64,000 bases of DNA, taken from NCBI RefSeq assembly GCF_964204645.1, contig NC_134025.1:10049001-10113000 (forward strand), in the 5' to 3' direction. The translations under genes were made by a program, and so were the position numbers. Position 1 is the first letter of the stretch. Every line of letters begins with the position of its first letter. The notes under the pieces are model-generated. The model was not told the origin of the DNA, made no database searches, and saw only the letters and a list, made by a program, of their open reading frames with translations. The stretch comes from Tubulanus polymorphus (lineage: Eukaryota > Nemertea > Palaeonemertea > Tubulaniformes > Tubulanidae). Of this stretch, positions 12,980-25,900 are shown piece after piece.

Positions 12980-13678
12980 AAGAATATGGGCAATCCGTCG
13001 CAACTGGAGTCACTGGCAACTGCAAAAGCACTCGTCAACAGAACCAACTTAAGCTTGCCTTAACATAACTAAAGGTCATTCAACTCTACTTCGACAAAAT
13101 GCAGCAGTTTTTTAACAAAAACCTGTTCCAATTCTTTAACTTAATGGACTGACCATAGAGTGTTTGTTGGTAGGGCGTCGTCGATTGTCGCTGAAGACGG
13201 TCGCAGATGGAACACTTCTGACGCGAAACGACGTTCGCGTTTTCATTATCTTGACGGCAAAAATCGCGTCACATGTTTTTAGTTGAAAAGATAACAATTT
13301 TCTTTTCAAACAAGAGCGAAGAATGACTCGTAGATTAAAACACCAGTATTAACGACTCTGTCATCGGGTGTTCGACCGGGCCATTGTGCGCGCGTTATGA
13401 GAAAAAGCCCGATTCAAATCTCCTTTTCTCATTAAGCGGATATCAACTTTCATAATTCTGAAAGGTGAGGCTCTTGTAAAAGGTGACTAATGCGAAAAGA
13501 GATGTGCGCGACTTCTAAATAATCGTCCGACGTCTCGTGTGTCAACGTCGTCCATTGTCGATTCAATCAACATTAGAGGTGGTTACTTCATTACAATCTC
13601 ATTAAAAACCGGCATTAATCCCATTTGTTTAACCAACGGTCAACATAATGTTCACCATTCAATTATCATTACATATGC
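12980..13678. other. non-coding stretch, no gene seen
   Basis: No recognisable exon, RNA gene or repeat was found here. Confidence 0.45.
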
Positions 13679-13942
13679 ATGGCCGTACATAGCGCGGCGC
13701 GTGGCAGGGGGAACAGTCGTCCCCACGCCAGAAATTTTGGAAAAGTGCCCTTTTTGCAAATATCGTTATATCCAATAGAAATCTAACGTCGTCCTTCACA
13801 TGGACTGCCACCATTTTGTTATAGGCCTAACAGAGTTTTTAGGGCCCATTAGAAGAATCATTGTATCTGTCTTTTACTTTAGGTAACTGCCCTTTTTCGG
13901 GTTCCTCTACCCCGCAACATTCAAATGCTAGGTACAGCCCTG
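13679..13942. mobile_element. MITE-like element with GGCCGTACATAGC ends
   Basis: The left end ATGGCCGTACATAGC and the right end (reverse complement CAGGGCTGTACCTAGC) are imperfect inverted repeats about 260 bp apart. The interior is non-coding. Confidence 0.5.
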
Positions 13943-16900
13943 ATATGAATTATGATGGTAACCAGATTTAATGAACTACCAAACTTTATTCACCAAAAGT
14001 GGAATCAGATTTCGCTGGACTCAGTTGCACTGTCCTACGTCAAACGTTTGAATACAGAAAAATCATCCTATTTAAAAAACGAAAGAAGTTAAATATCGGT
14101 TGTAAATATCAATCAAAATATTCTTAGAAAAAAAGATGATCTTGAATATAGGTTTGCTGAAACCGGACAGATCTTACTCCTGTGACAACACTCACTGTAT
14201 AGATAAAGAGATGAAGAGGGCATAGTATCGAACATAGAATTAACAAAACCAGCCTCACTTCTTTCCAGTAGACTTGCTCAGTTTTTACACACATTATGTG
14301 GTATTCATCAGAATGCTAGAACTTCAAGGTCGAAATGAAATTATTTCAATAGAATTATTGAAGCAATGACAATGCAAAAAGTGTCATATTGCCATTTAAC
14401 CTGCTTAATTGCGCTATATTTTGGGAAAATGGTGATGAAGTTAACACATTAAATTCATGCTCTGGTTAACACACAATGCGAATGTGAATACAGAGATTTC
14501 ATCGATAAACCAAACGGCATTTCTAAGGATGATCATGAGCATGATTTACAAATGGACTAACGTCGCTTTACAAATTTACAAGCATTCTAGCCCCGGCAGA
14601 TAGGTTCAAGGTTCCTCTCCATCTTCACCTGGGTTCAATAGGCTATTCAGAAACCATTTTCCATTTTCCTTTCTCAAATGCAGTAGGCCATAAACTAACT
14701 TACTTCAGAATGCGTTTACCGGGATTTGTCGATTACAACAATGTTCATAAACAAGATCGGTGTTTGAATATTCTATTCAATAAACGCTTTTCACACAACA
14801 TCACTGTTTGAATTGAATACAATTGAATACATCTCTCGCGCTCATAAATACTCAAAACGAAATACCCGGAAACCCTCTTATTTCACTTCGCCGACAATAT
14901 TGCTTGGTGCTTTTAAAAAGATATGAAAAAAATGGATGCCCCGAATAAAACAATGAACTACGGTTGTAATTGATGCCTGCAGATGTCGGCAATGAATAGG
15001 TGCTGTATGAAACAATTTCGAGCACTAGTGTGCACCCCAGCAGGAGAGTGGATCGCCGAGGAACGCTCGCTCCGGGGGCGAGGGGAAACGCGTCCTGCAT
15101 AATCGCACGTAAACGTGTCTTTTAAATTCTTTTTTGGTGATTGTTACGGTTATTTTCGACGTCGAAGGGCGCATCCCTCCCCTTCGACGAATTTCCACGC
15201 GCCTGAAAATGAAACATCGCGTTAATTAGTATCAATAGCCGGTTACGATTGTTCGTACCCCGTCGAGACGCGGGAATATTTCGAAAACTTTGAGAAACGG
15301 GCCTCGAGGTAGCGGGAATAATTGTGCCAAGACTCTTGTGCCATCGGGGAAACAATATTAACATATGAAGTAGTTTAATTGCGCATCGGCATAACAATTT
15401 GGGGCTCAGAAAATATATTTTGAATCTATAATTCGAATAAGTTAAACATTAAGAGAACTTGCTTAAAACTGTTATCCTAACAGAAAGTGAATTAGGGTAT
15501 TTCAAATCTGTCCTTATCATATGCATCTAAACCAAAGAACCAGAATACATGCATCCATGAAAAATGATCATATCATTTATGATTTACTTCAATTTTGTTA
15601 CATTTCTACATTTTCCTAAACATCTTTGCATTTGTCCTTCAAATTACCCAATGCATTGCAAAATTGACTTGCGAATAAGCCTGGGATAACTAAACCAGAC
15701 TTTTGTCACCACCGATAGCCATTGAGAACCACTTGAAATTGGGTAATTCGTCATAATTTCAAACACCCCTCCTGATGACGAGCTCAGTGGAAACTTCTGA
15801 ACAATTGGAGATGAAACCACTTCAGATGAATGGCTATCTGTGGGAAACCAGGTTAGTTTGCGCTGTTTGTACTATCACCTGGGAAAGTGCTCAACTGGGG
15901 TTTGTAACATCGGAGAGGGTGCGCACTTATTGAAAATTACATCTTCAATTTCAACATGATTGTATTACGTAACGCGGAACAATGAAGATTAGGCTTCACT
16001 AAACATCGGTAATTGGTCAACGTGTGAAAACTGTAAGGTTTCACTATCAACACCTAAGGCACAAAATCATGATACACTGGAGCCGTTGAATGAGTCGTCA
16101 ATCACTGCGCATTCACTAAATCCGGATTCCGATGAATTTGTGTTTTCACTAGATTATTCTTGCAGAGCGCCACTGCGATGGCAGGAGAGACACTAGCTAG
16201 ACTACCATACACATGCGTGTAAATTTTTCCAAGTAATTCAACGGAAGAATCAGGTTTCTTAAAAATCCAGATGGAATGAGGCCTTAATAGATGAACGGAG
16301 ATCCAATGGGTCCCTTATCACTAAATCAGAATCCATTCTCGGACAGGATCAATGTTTGGAAAAAGTTTGCCAAGATTTAAGCCGCATTATTTTAAGCATT
16401 TTTAGCCTGTTCCAAATTAGACCCAGGACAACAGTTCACACCGATGCCAAATTGAAACCATTTGAAATGGGTTTGTGCTGTTTAGACAAAGAACAAGTGG
16501 ACAAATGGTAAGAGGAGACATGACATCTGGACCGGTGTTTAAGTTTCTCATATCGAATATTAGTGGAAAATATAGCATTGAAACTACGGTCATTTTAAAG
16601 TAAATCAGGAGCTTTTCCCTGATTTTGTTCAAGATATCTCTGATTCACCGAGTTATCCAGGTTTTCTAGGTCGTCAGTGGCCACCCCGCAACGTATGTGA
16701 GTAATGAATAAGAAAAAAAAATACATAAATAGTATCGCGATCTCAGAACTCTGCACGACCTGAAATACAAATGGCACAATGGCAGGACACCAACAACTGT
16801 TAAACATTGCGATATTCATTCCGAACTTAATGAAATTGTACCACTACCTGTGACTTTTTGTCACATAGCCATTGAACGGGGCAGAAGCTTTTTGCGTCGT

Positions 16901-17334
16901 TGCTGGAATATCCAGTCGACCTCTATTGTACGGTGCACTTCAATAATTGAGATAGAAAGCTGTGTTTCAATGCCCGGCCGTTAATGCCTCTTTATTTCGA
17001 AGAGAGAAATCGACGACTGCAAAAAATTGTATCAGTAACACCGCGATGATTAGTAACAGCGGAGGCGGCCATTACGCCGCGCGCGTTTCTATACGCGATC
17101 AGCGGGAGCGATCGATCGCGACGCGGCAATCACTATAGCTGTCTGTCAAATCGCTTATTGGCAAAAACTGCCTTCCGATCCGCGAGTGCACTCTCTCAAT
17201 AGGGAAACAGCGCGCCCCTCGCTGCGATAAACGGGATTTTAGACACGACAAAACAAAAATCGCCGGGGCAAAGCGTTTTATATACTTGTGGTTTAATGCG
17301 ACTGTCGACTAGAGGGGGCAACTGAAACCAGATT
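13943..17334. other. non-coding stretch
   Basis: A CpG-rich patch occurs at about 17030-17280 (CGCGCG-type motifs, GATCGATCGCG). No recognisable exon was found. One copy of the CCTGGAAAA repeat family lies at 16615-16685. Confidence 0.45.
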
Positions 17335-17350
17335 GTGTGTGTGTGTGTGT
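17335..17350. repeat. (GT)8 microsatellite
   Basis: Eight uninterrupted GT dinucleotides. Confidence 0.9.
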
Positions 17351-17717
17351 ATGTCGAGTTAGAGGTTCCGTGCTGGTTTCATCATCAGTCGTTGCACAAT
17401 GCCGGCATTTTATTTCGAAAGACCGACCGCCGCAAACAATATACCAGAGGCATTTACTCTCATTAGTCCGTCCTACGCGATACGTCGAATGATTGGAAAC
17501 TCAAATAGTTTTATCGACAACGAAACGTAGAAAACATGGGAACAAATATTTCATTTCATTCGCAGTTCTGGTACATTAGGGTTCACGTGTGAAAATTTCA
17601 GTTTCTGATTTGGTCGTCGAGGTTTCCGTCTGTGTGATGCACCGAATACCGAGTGCAAAAACTCATACCTCCTGCCCAAACACCGCCATCATGTCCCTCA
17701 CTTGCAGCAATTCGAAC

Positions 17718-18142
17718 CAGGGTCCATTACAGATCAGTCATTCCTGGAAGGAATTTTCAACCAGTTTTAAAGAGTTCTAAATGTCGGCATCACTTTTATA
17801 TCCTAATTACTGTAGACTCCTCATAAATTGGTACTGTTTATCTCGGTAAACCATTAATTTGGTGGTTAAGTAGACAAATTTCTATCCTATACGCTACCTA
17901 AACTTGGTTTCGGATTTGGTAACATCCTAATTAGGTTTTTAGAAAATCCTGGTCGCAACTGTACCTATTTAGGCGTAGTCTACTGTACAACTACAAACAT
18001 TTCTAATTGCCTATTTCTCAAAATTGAAGTTGTTTTTAAGGAGTTTCATGCATTCTGCTCAAATTAAGAGAGTTCCAACACTTTAAAAACATTTTCTGTT
18101 TAGAAGGAGTTTTCAAGGAATGAAGGAGGTGTAGGAACCATG
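17718..18142 (-). repeat. dispersed 0.4 kb repeat, copy A
   Basis: On the minus strand this matches copies B (45352-45775) and C (55645-56053). Shared landmarks are the CTCCTTGAAAACT-type end, GATCTGTA..GGACCCTG, ACCAATTAATGGTTTACC-type segments and GGAGGAGTCTA. The family has poor coding potential; class unknown. Confidence 0.6.
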
Positions 18143-20239
18143 TCAAACCCGAGCACAAAAAAGTTATGGAGCATCAATGTGATTGAACATGAAATTTTGA
18201 ATGGTTGCGTGCGCGAAAACGAGGGACACAAAAATTTTTCATAAATGGTTCAATCATCAGATTCCCCCGAAGATCCTTATCAGTAAAATCTCTGCCCGAC
18301 AAAAAGAATCTGATGAATCAGATTCTGAACACCGCAGAACAAAAACTCCAAAACATCCTAAACAATGACCCCAGGTGGTCGATATTTCCGAAATCAAACT
18401 CAATCCCCTAATGATGTCAGTGGGAATTATGGTTTCATCGAAAAACAAACGCCGCTGTGAAAAAACGGTTCCACGTTTCTTACGAGAAAAGGTCCATTCT
18501 TCGCCGAGCGCCGGGAAACAGCGCGATGCGTTGGGTGTAAACGGCTCAAGACAGATGCTTTCGTTCCCCCGACTACTTCGAACTGATAGGGTGCCTTTCG
18601 AATCCCGCTGCGCTGCCAGACAAAAAGTAATCATCGTCGAATTTCCGTCGTAAGTTGCTGGTGACTATTGTTCGCGTCGGCCGGCCGTGATTGGGTGGTG
18701 GCTTTCACCGCCGTCCTCCCCCACTGTTCGACGACCGCCCGTCGGGAGAAAGGTTGAGAATGCCGGTCCGATTACCCATAGAAATAGAGATAAATTAACG
18801 ACGGTATTTTTTTCAAATGTGCCCCCGAAACACAATATCGCCGCGCTCCGATGGGACAAGATAGCTATTAACGCCGACGACGAACCAGCATACGCGCATG
18901 CAACAACGAACGACACGACGCTTAATTATTTCGTCTTTCTCTACGAAGCCCTCGACTGCCAAAAGATGCGTGCGACGTATCCTCTCATCGTCGTTCGTTG
19001 TAAACGCAAAATTATCAATTCAATTTACAATCGATAGCTACAACGTCAAAAGTGATCCTTTTAATGACGACGACGAACGAACAAAAAACAACGATCCGGT
19101 GCGCTTGAGACCGGCGAGCGATGTCGAGATCGCGATATCGCGGCGTAAGCTGCAAAATAGAAACAGAATATAAAGAGAGTGCTGTCGCGGCAAAACAAAA
19201 AGTTATCGTCGTTTCACTGAATAGAGGTGCGGCCTTTGATGATACCTTCGGAGTATCACATGTCTCTCGAAGCGCTGGATTTCGATATGAAATCCGATAT
19301 CGAAGCGAAAATTCACCATTTCACCGTTTCAAGAATTACGACTATTCAAAGACATCCTGGGTGTAGCCCGTCGTGCGTAATTCAAATACTCGACACAATA
19401 GATAAACTATTTATAGAGAATTAGAGCTTCGTTCTTCATCTAATTGTGTAACTAATGCTGCAGCAGGTCGTTCAATTTTTTGTATCGCCCTAAAGTTTTT
19501 CGAAAGTCAGTTTTGTCGAACTGGTATTCGCATGTTAACGGGCGAGAGATGTCCACCGACTCAATATCGCCAGTAACTATCGCGGCGAACGTAATTGAGT
19601 GGAAAAACCATCCGCGAAAAAAGGCCATCGGCCGTTTCGATTGTTTTACAGATGGTGATCTATTGACGTCGCGTCGCGTTACCGGGATTATTAGTCGACC
19701 GTCGGCCTCTTGTTTTCACCCGGGGGCCCCCGTGCGACGCAAGCAGTGTCCGCATGTTCCCCGCACGATTCTGACGGTCCAAACCCCGCGGACCCGCCGA
19801 AAAATGCTATTCGATTCACCGCGCAAATTAGCATAGTTATTTGCGCGCCGAGTAAGGAGCCTGTCTTATGAATAGTTGTCTAATATGAAACTCAGCCGGG
19901 TATCCACTTTCAACTATGTCGTCTTCCCCCAGTGACCGTAGCTCAATTATCGGCTAACAAAGAAAATGACCATAACAATGTAATGATCATTAAACTGCGC
20001 TCTCGGGGCCATGTTCCCGTTATCTGATGTTTAACGCATTCAAATTGAGGATATTATTGATGATGTCGTCAATATCTGCCACATGGGGGAGCTACTACGA
20101 TGTAGACGAGTAAAATCTGCATGTATAGTGCGCATATCAGCCACTAGGTAGAGCACCCCATTATGAAAACTGTACAACTGGATTTCAGCGCAAATACCTT
20201 TCTAATAGTACGATAACCACACTCAAACGTAGTGAACGG
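18143..20239. other. CpG-rich non-coding stretch
   Basis: From about 18,470 to 19,850 the sequence is relatively rich in CG and open on both strands (ORFs up to 125 codons), but none of the translations resembles a family and opposite-strand ORFs overlap. It could contain regulatory sequence or an undetected 5' exon. Nothing firmer can be supported. Confidence 0.3.
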
Positions 20240-20458
20240 ATAATAAGATAAAAACCCACTATGTACAAATTAAAAGAATTTAAAAACGAGAATTTATTTA
20301 TTCAAACAATCTAATATATAAAATACAAGACGTTTCGATCTCACCTTGTGTTCATCGTGTATTTCATCTCATATCATCGTGTATTTTATATTTTTTAGAT
20401 TGTTCGAATAAATAAATTCTCGTTTTTAAATTCTTTTAATTTGTTTTTATCTTATTAA
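20240..20458. repeat. long imperfect palindrome with GATGA..GAAAC motif
   Basis: Left arm AAATTAAAAGAATTTAAAAA continuing into CGAGAATTTATTTATTC is repeated as its reverse complement at about 20,400-20,450, giving arms of about 60 bp plus an outer segment (ATAATAAGATAAAAA). Near the centre, the minus strand reads GATGAA, CACAAGGTG, then GAAACGTC, resembling the core of hammerhead ribozymes known from Penelope-like elements, but the leading CTGATGA is not complete. Confidence 0.6.
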
Positions 20459-22375
20459 CCTTTCTAGCAAGTTTAATAGATTAGATTTAATAGATTACCA
20501 CAATCTAACTAATGTTCCTCCTTTTACTAAATGAAAATAAAGACCTTACTTTTGAGATGAACTGCGTACTATCAAAAAGAGTTGCCAGTTTTATTACAAG
20601 TCAAAATTGTTCTAAAAACTTTATCACAGCATAAATTTTGTTCAACTATAGATGTCAAACTGCTTATAGTACCTCAAATATAATTAAATACCTATGCAAT
20701 TTGTGAAGCGTAAAACTAGTTATGTATAGAAGACCTTATCTAAATTAATGTTTACTGATTGAAAAGAAACAAAACAAAGATACCCAGTGTTAAAGAATGC
20801 CATTTTTAAACGACCTCCTTGTCTTACTTTAATGACGCCAGACTTTTTTCAGTATATATTTCAGTCTGACTGTGTGGGTTTTACTTAACAATTAACAGAA
20901 CTCGGAAACAAATTATCTTTTCACGACGAAAAAAATGTGCGACACCTTACTGATACCGCAAGGTGGTTAGCGCGGCCACCTTCCCTAGATCGTCTACAAA
21001 GGGCCCATTAATATGCTATTGTTTGTCGCATGGAAACGCAATTGCCTCTGACAGCAAGTCATTACGGCATTTGTTTTTCCCTCGAACCTGCCTTCGCAAC
21101 TATTGAAATTTCAACAATTTTTCATACCATCTGTTGTTCTTACCTTTAGTGGAGACGCTTTGAAGCGAGCCACACGCCCGGTAATATATCGACAGCCGAT
21201 AGATTTCGAATTAGGCCCAGTGTGAATCTAATAATCGTTAAGACGGAAACTAATTTACACGTGTATAGGCCAATTGCGCTCTCAGCGCCCGGCAGGACGG
21301 CGACGAAAGACGCGCGGGTTCGGTCTTCGAAAATAACCCCCGGTCGCCTGGCGTATTCATAAAAAACAGCTGCAAGTCCGACGGTTAACGGTGGCATAAA
21401 TGAAGCAACTTTCTATACGTTCGCGCGCAGCACTTCAATTATTCAGCCGCTAGTTGGGTTTCTCAGATTCGGACGACCACTGAGTTGGCCTCCGGCGTAA
21501 AACTATGATCTCTTGTCGTGAATGAGAGCTGCCGTTACGTTTCAGATAGAAGAAACAGCATTTTCGCTCGAGGGCTCGCCAATAAAAACGCATAATTTGA
21601 TGAAGCCCAATTAGGTGATCATCTAAAAGATACAAGACAGTGCGGCCCCGCGGGACCGGAAAATAGACCACCTGACTGTTTTTATTACATCTTTGCATAT
21701 AGGGGCCGTGGCTTAAAAATACCCAGTTGTTGATCGAAATTTCTCCAATCTGACAAGTACGGGACACTTTGACCCACATTTAATGGAGGAAATTTTGAAA
21801 AAAAAAATTCTTCTTATCTGTAACTATTCAAAGCCTTAGCCCTGTTGCTTCGATAAAGTAAGGAAGTACTAGACCGCTATAAAAAACTAACCTTTCTGAA
21901 GAGATCGTCGAATTTCTCAATTTTGAATTCATGCGCTTGATTAACTGAAAAAAAGAAGATATCGATTCAAGACTAAATTAAGATCGTCGATTTTCAGTGA
22001 AAAGTTTATTGAACCAGATTTCGTTATTAGCGCAATAAGCCGTCGCACGACAGCAAAATAAACACGGCAACTACCTGAAAGTCATTAATATCCTGATGAT
22101 ATAAATTCACTTTGGGGCAAATTATGGATGATGAAACGGATATTGCAAGTGAATACACTTTTAGTTTACTCAGATACACATCATTTTCGAAGATTCATTA
22201 GAAGCTTTGTACATAGAAAAAACTCTGCCTTAGGCGGATTATCAAGATTGCTAACCAAGGTACAAGTCGTGTACATGCTACAAACTGACACCATTACAGA
22301 AATTTGGATCCAATTTTTAGTAGAACTATCATCAGCGCTCTTAAGAAACAGGTGGACAGAAATGTCATGAATGTT
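20459..22375. other. non-coding stretch
   Basis: No recognisable gene. A moderately CpG-rich patch at 21,140-21,780 is open on the minus strand (83 and 109 codons), but its translations match no family. Confidence 0.4.
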
Positions 22376-22565
22376 TAATTTGGCCCATGTCTAATTAGAT
22401 AGCGCTTTCACTCACTCGATTAAACAAAGTGAAGTGAGTCACTTCCGGAACTTGTTACAATTCATTGCCTGGTCTGACGTTTTTGGTGGGCCAAATAGGT
22501 GCGGACCAGTTTGTCAGCTGCTTAAAGTTGTTGGCCAAAAACACTCATGCGATCGTGGCTAATAT
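22376..22565. mobile_element. partial MITE of the AGCCRCGATCACACG family
   Basis: Matches the 3' two thirds of the element at 12467-12757, including AAACAAAGTGAAGTGAGTCA, TCTGACGTTTTTGG and the terminal CATGCGATCGTGGCT. The 5' inverted repeat is missing. Confidence 0.6.
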
Positions 22566-22772
22566 CACCAAGGCATTGGAGTAGGGAATTCCACACAATG
22601 TCCCAAATGCGGGTCTGCAAAATGACTTGGGCCGATATGACCAAACTGGGAGAAGGTGCTGTGACTTTCAAGTTGAAGTGTTCAGACTGTGATATCAACT
22701 GTCAAAGGCATGGGTAAGAGGGAGCCAGGTTATGGCAAAGAAGAGAGATAGAGAAATTTTATTATCCTGCTC

Positions 22773-22975
22773 CTAATTTTTGGAATGAACTACCGCGTAG
22801 CATAAGAAAGCCTCCATCTGTCTCAGCCTTCAAATCCAGATTGAAAACTTTTCTTTTTAAAAACACCTATGGTGATTAATTTTACTTTTATAATGTAGTT
22901 TTAGATTGTAAAGTGCGGTGGTTAATATCTTATAACCGTGCTGTATAAGAAAATATATTATTATTATTGAGAGAG
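22773..22975 (+). mobile_element. 3' end of a LINE retrotransposon
   Basis: From 22,773 to the stop at 22,877-22,879 one frame encodes a short peptide with FWNELPRSIR, then SAFKSRLKTFLF. This is the signature found at the C-terminus of reverse-transcriptase proteins of several non-LTR (CR1/jockey-like) elements. It is followed by about 100 bp of AT-rich 3' UTR ending in a (TTA)n-like tail, as expected for a 5'-truncated LINE. The rest of the ORF is absent; upstream sequence reads as unrelated. Remnant, not functional. Confidence 0.7.
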
Positions 22976-25900
22976 TGAGTAGCAACTATTTTCATCATAT
23001 CGTTTATATCCGTTGGATGTAATTGTTGAACTGACGAACAAGGAAGACTTTGAATACTACAAAAGCATAATATTGAGAGCTCATATGTCACATATGATAC
23101 GCAAGCCTTGCTCATTTCATTCGCTGGTGCGTTAATTTCGACATCAAAGGTCACGTCGAAACTATAAATGGTCTCGGTTTCAAAGGAAATTTCATTATCG
23201 TCATTTGAAGGGCAAGAAAAACATTATCACTATACCTTAGATCGTGCGCACAAGAGTTTCGGGACCGTGTTTTTTTGTAGACTATCAAATCATCAAACGC
23301 TTCATAGAACTGATATAGTCCGCCTCAGAAAACTGACACTATTTCCATCTTGAAATTCTGGCCCAAAATAGGGTACTATAGCAGCTACACAAATTTTCAT
23401 GCAGGCAGACGGTTGCTTCCTTGATCCCACAAGTGATTGATCTTATGGGGGCTATAGGAGGCTGCAGTTATGGAAAGGTCTAAAAAGCAGTGTATTCTAA
23501 TAGTAAAGAAACACATTATGGCCCATCTTGAAAATCTTCAATTAACCTTCTGTCAATACTGCTGTCAATTAATAACTACTGTCAATTAATATATTGATAT
23601 TAGTAAAAGAGCGTGGTTAAACCAGCGCAACCTACGCGCCGAATGAGCTAAGTCAAAGCATAAATCCGCACGCAAATTACTAGCGATATTTTAACTTTCA
23701 TTCAAATGAAATTAATAAAATATGCTTACCATTGTGAAAGCAACCACGAAGACCGGAGCACAGATTTTTCAAAGATTTCCGGTGTTGAGTAAATAGCATG
23801 TATGGTGTGTTTTCGAAGGGATGAAAGCGTTGATACGGCGACAAAACCTCTGAAAGTGGCGTTTCATTTTTGAAGTCGATTTTCTTAACACGCAATGCAG
23901 TGTTGAAGTTGGCTTCATAAAGCGGTAGAGAGAAGTGCGTAATCAATGGAATTTTAAAATGACGATAGGATTTCTTTCAATTTTGAATCAGACAAAGACT
24001 CGAGATTTCGAATTATATTTCTGATCATAGAAAATGAAAAGAATGTCACCAAATACTTAGTCACAAATACTCTTGATCAAAGGTATCCAAGGGCGGTGCT
24101 TTTCTTTATTTTCAACCCTAGGTTTAAATAGGTAGAGTCAAACAAAACCTCTGAAAAATCATATCTTCAGAAAACTTTGTGAGACGGGCATACGTGCAAA
24201 ACGACACATGTAACTGAAATGAATATGCAGAAAAAGGAGCGTACAGTTATAAATGACTAGTATCAGAATGTACGTGACGATATCTGTAGGTGTGATGGAT
24301 TTTTTCCTTTATCAAACTTCATAAAAATGTGCGTTTATCAAATCGGTTTTGGAATTGCGCCGACGCCCACGGTCTTTTCTCCGTCAGGGAAATTGATAAT
24401 GGGGGTATTCACTTCGCAGTGGCAGGTGCAATACCGATGCATATGTACATAGGGAGCCGCTGTCCGCCGGATCCAAAGTAAATACATTTTACTTTGACGT
24501 GAACGCGAGACAGCTGCAATTCCAGAGAGGTCTTGTTAACTTACAGTAAAAGTTAAGACAATCAAACGACTGAACTAACGAAAATAAGGCGACGCGTATC
24601 CTACATTAAAATCACCATAAATTGCTCTTAAAGTGATGAGTAATGGGATCAGCCTATACTATGGTGATCATCTTGATTGTCTGGATGGAAAGTCCTCCTT
24701 TTCGCGTACATATTCATATCGATCAGGTGGATTGGAGATGATTTCCGGATTACGAAATCAGAGTTGATCCAGACCTACTGGAAAGCGATGCTATCCTATC
24801 AACTATAGGAATAAGTATGTACCGGTGTATATGGCAACAAGACTGTACCAAATTAATTCCGAGAGTTATCGAACTCAAGACTTAGACTACTGCGAGGGTT
24901 AACAGTCTCAGGGTTAGTGACATAAAGATATTCAACACAGGGTTATCAATAAGTTCATACCCCGGCAACAGGGGGCGACACAAAACAATTCAATAATGAT
25001 GAAATACAACAGGTAATAGTAAATACAATAATGCCTCCTTTCAAATGGAAGAGGTCTCAAGCACCTTCTGTTTAGAACGAGTTTTTAAAGAAATCAAGTA
25101 GTCGAAAGGGCCCTGCTGACTTGTCCGCATCATACTTATCTCAGTAACATGCTGCCCAAAAATAGTGGCGTTCGCCGCAGCAATAAAACAGATCCTGTCA
25201 AACTTCGGCGCTTCCGATGCACTTCCCTGTTGATATAGGCCTATATGAATCCAACCATCTGGGATTATAGGATAAAGCATTATTAAGACCGACGGAAAAA
25301 AATAAACAGGAAAAGCAGGGAGAAAAGGTGCTTTCATTTCTATTTTTCACCCTCGCCGCATTCAGAGACAGATTGTCCCCGGCGCAGCGAGGAATCTTCC
25401 ACACGCAGCGTCGACGATATTGTCCCCGGCAATCCGTCGTGAAATTCGACACCATTCGGCCGCGTTGCGTGATCCGGAACGATCAGTGAAAATGACGCCT
25501 GAATGAAACGGCCGCTATTGTGGCGCTGGCGAATTCCGTTGTTGACTGTCCCTTTTATCGCAGAATCCATTGACAAGATTCGTAATTTCCACATAAACGC
25601 GCCGTAATTATCGTACGCGCTAAAAATATGATTTGCGCCGCGTTTTTGACAGCTGTACTTGAAAAGAAACTGCCTGTCAAAACAACGATTAGATACGTTA
25701 CCGTACTCGGATTACGAAGTGCACTAGGGAGGCAAAAATGTGTCGTCGCCATCTCTTTATTTCTTGCAGGAAACCGTGAAAATTCATATTAATTAAAGGA
25801 ACCGCAATAGAACCATAGTGGCGTTCGGTCTACAGATGAAGCAAGCGGCATTCCAGGCCTAACTATGGGCACCTTTTCTCGAAAGAATGAAAAGAGTCTT

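Noticed and set aside
18257-19173. Several ORFs of 83-125 codons on both strands
   Set aside because: Overlapping in opposite strands in a CG-rich patch with few stops by composition; none resembles a domain.
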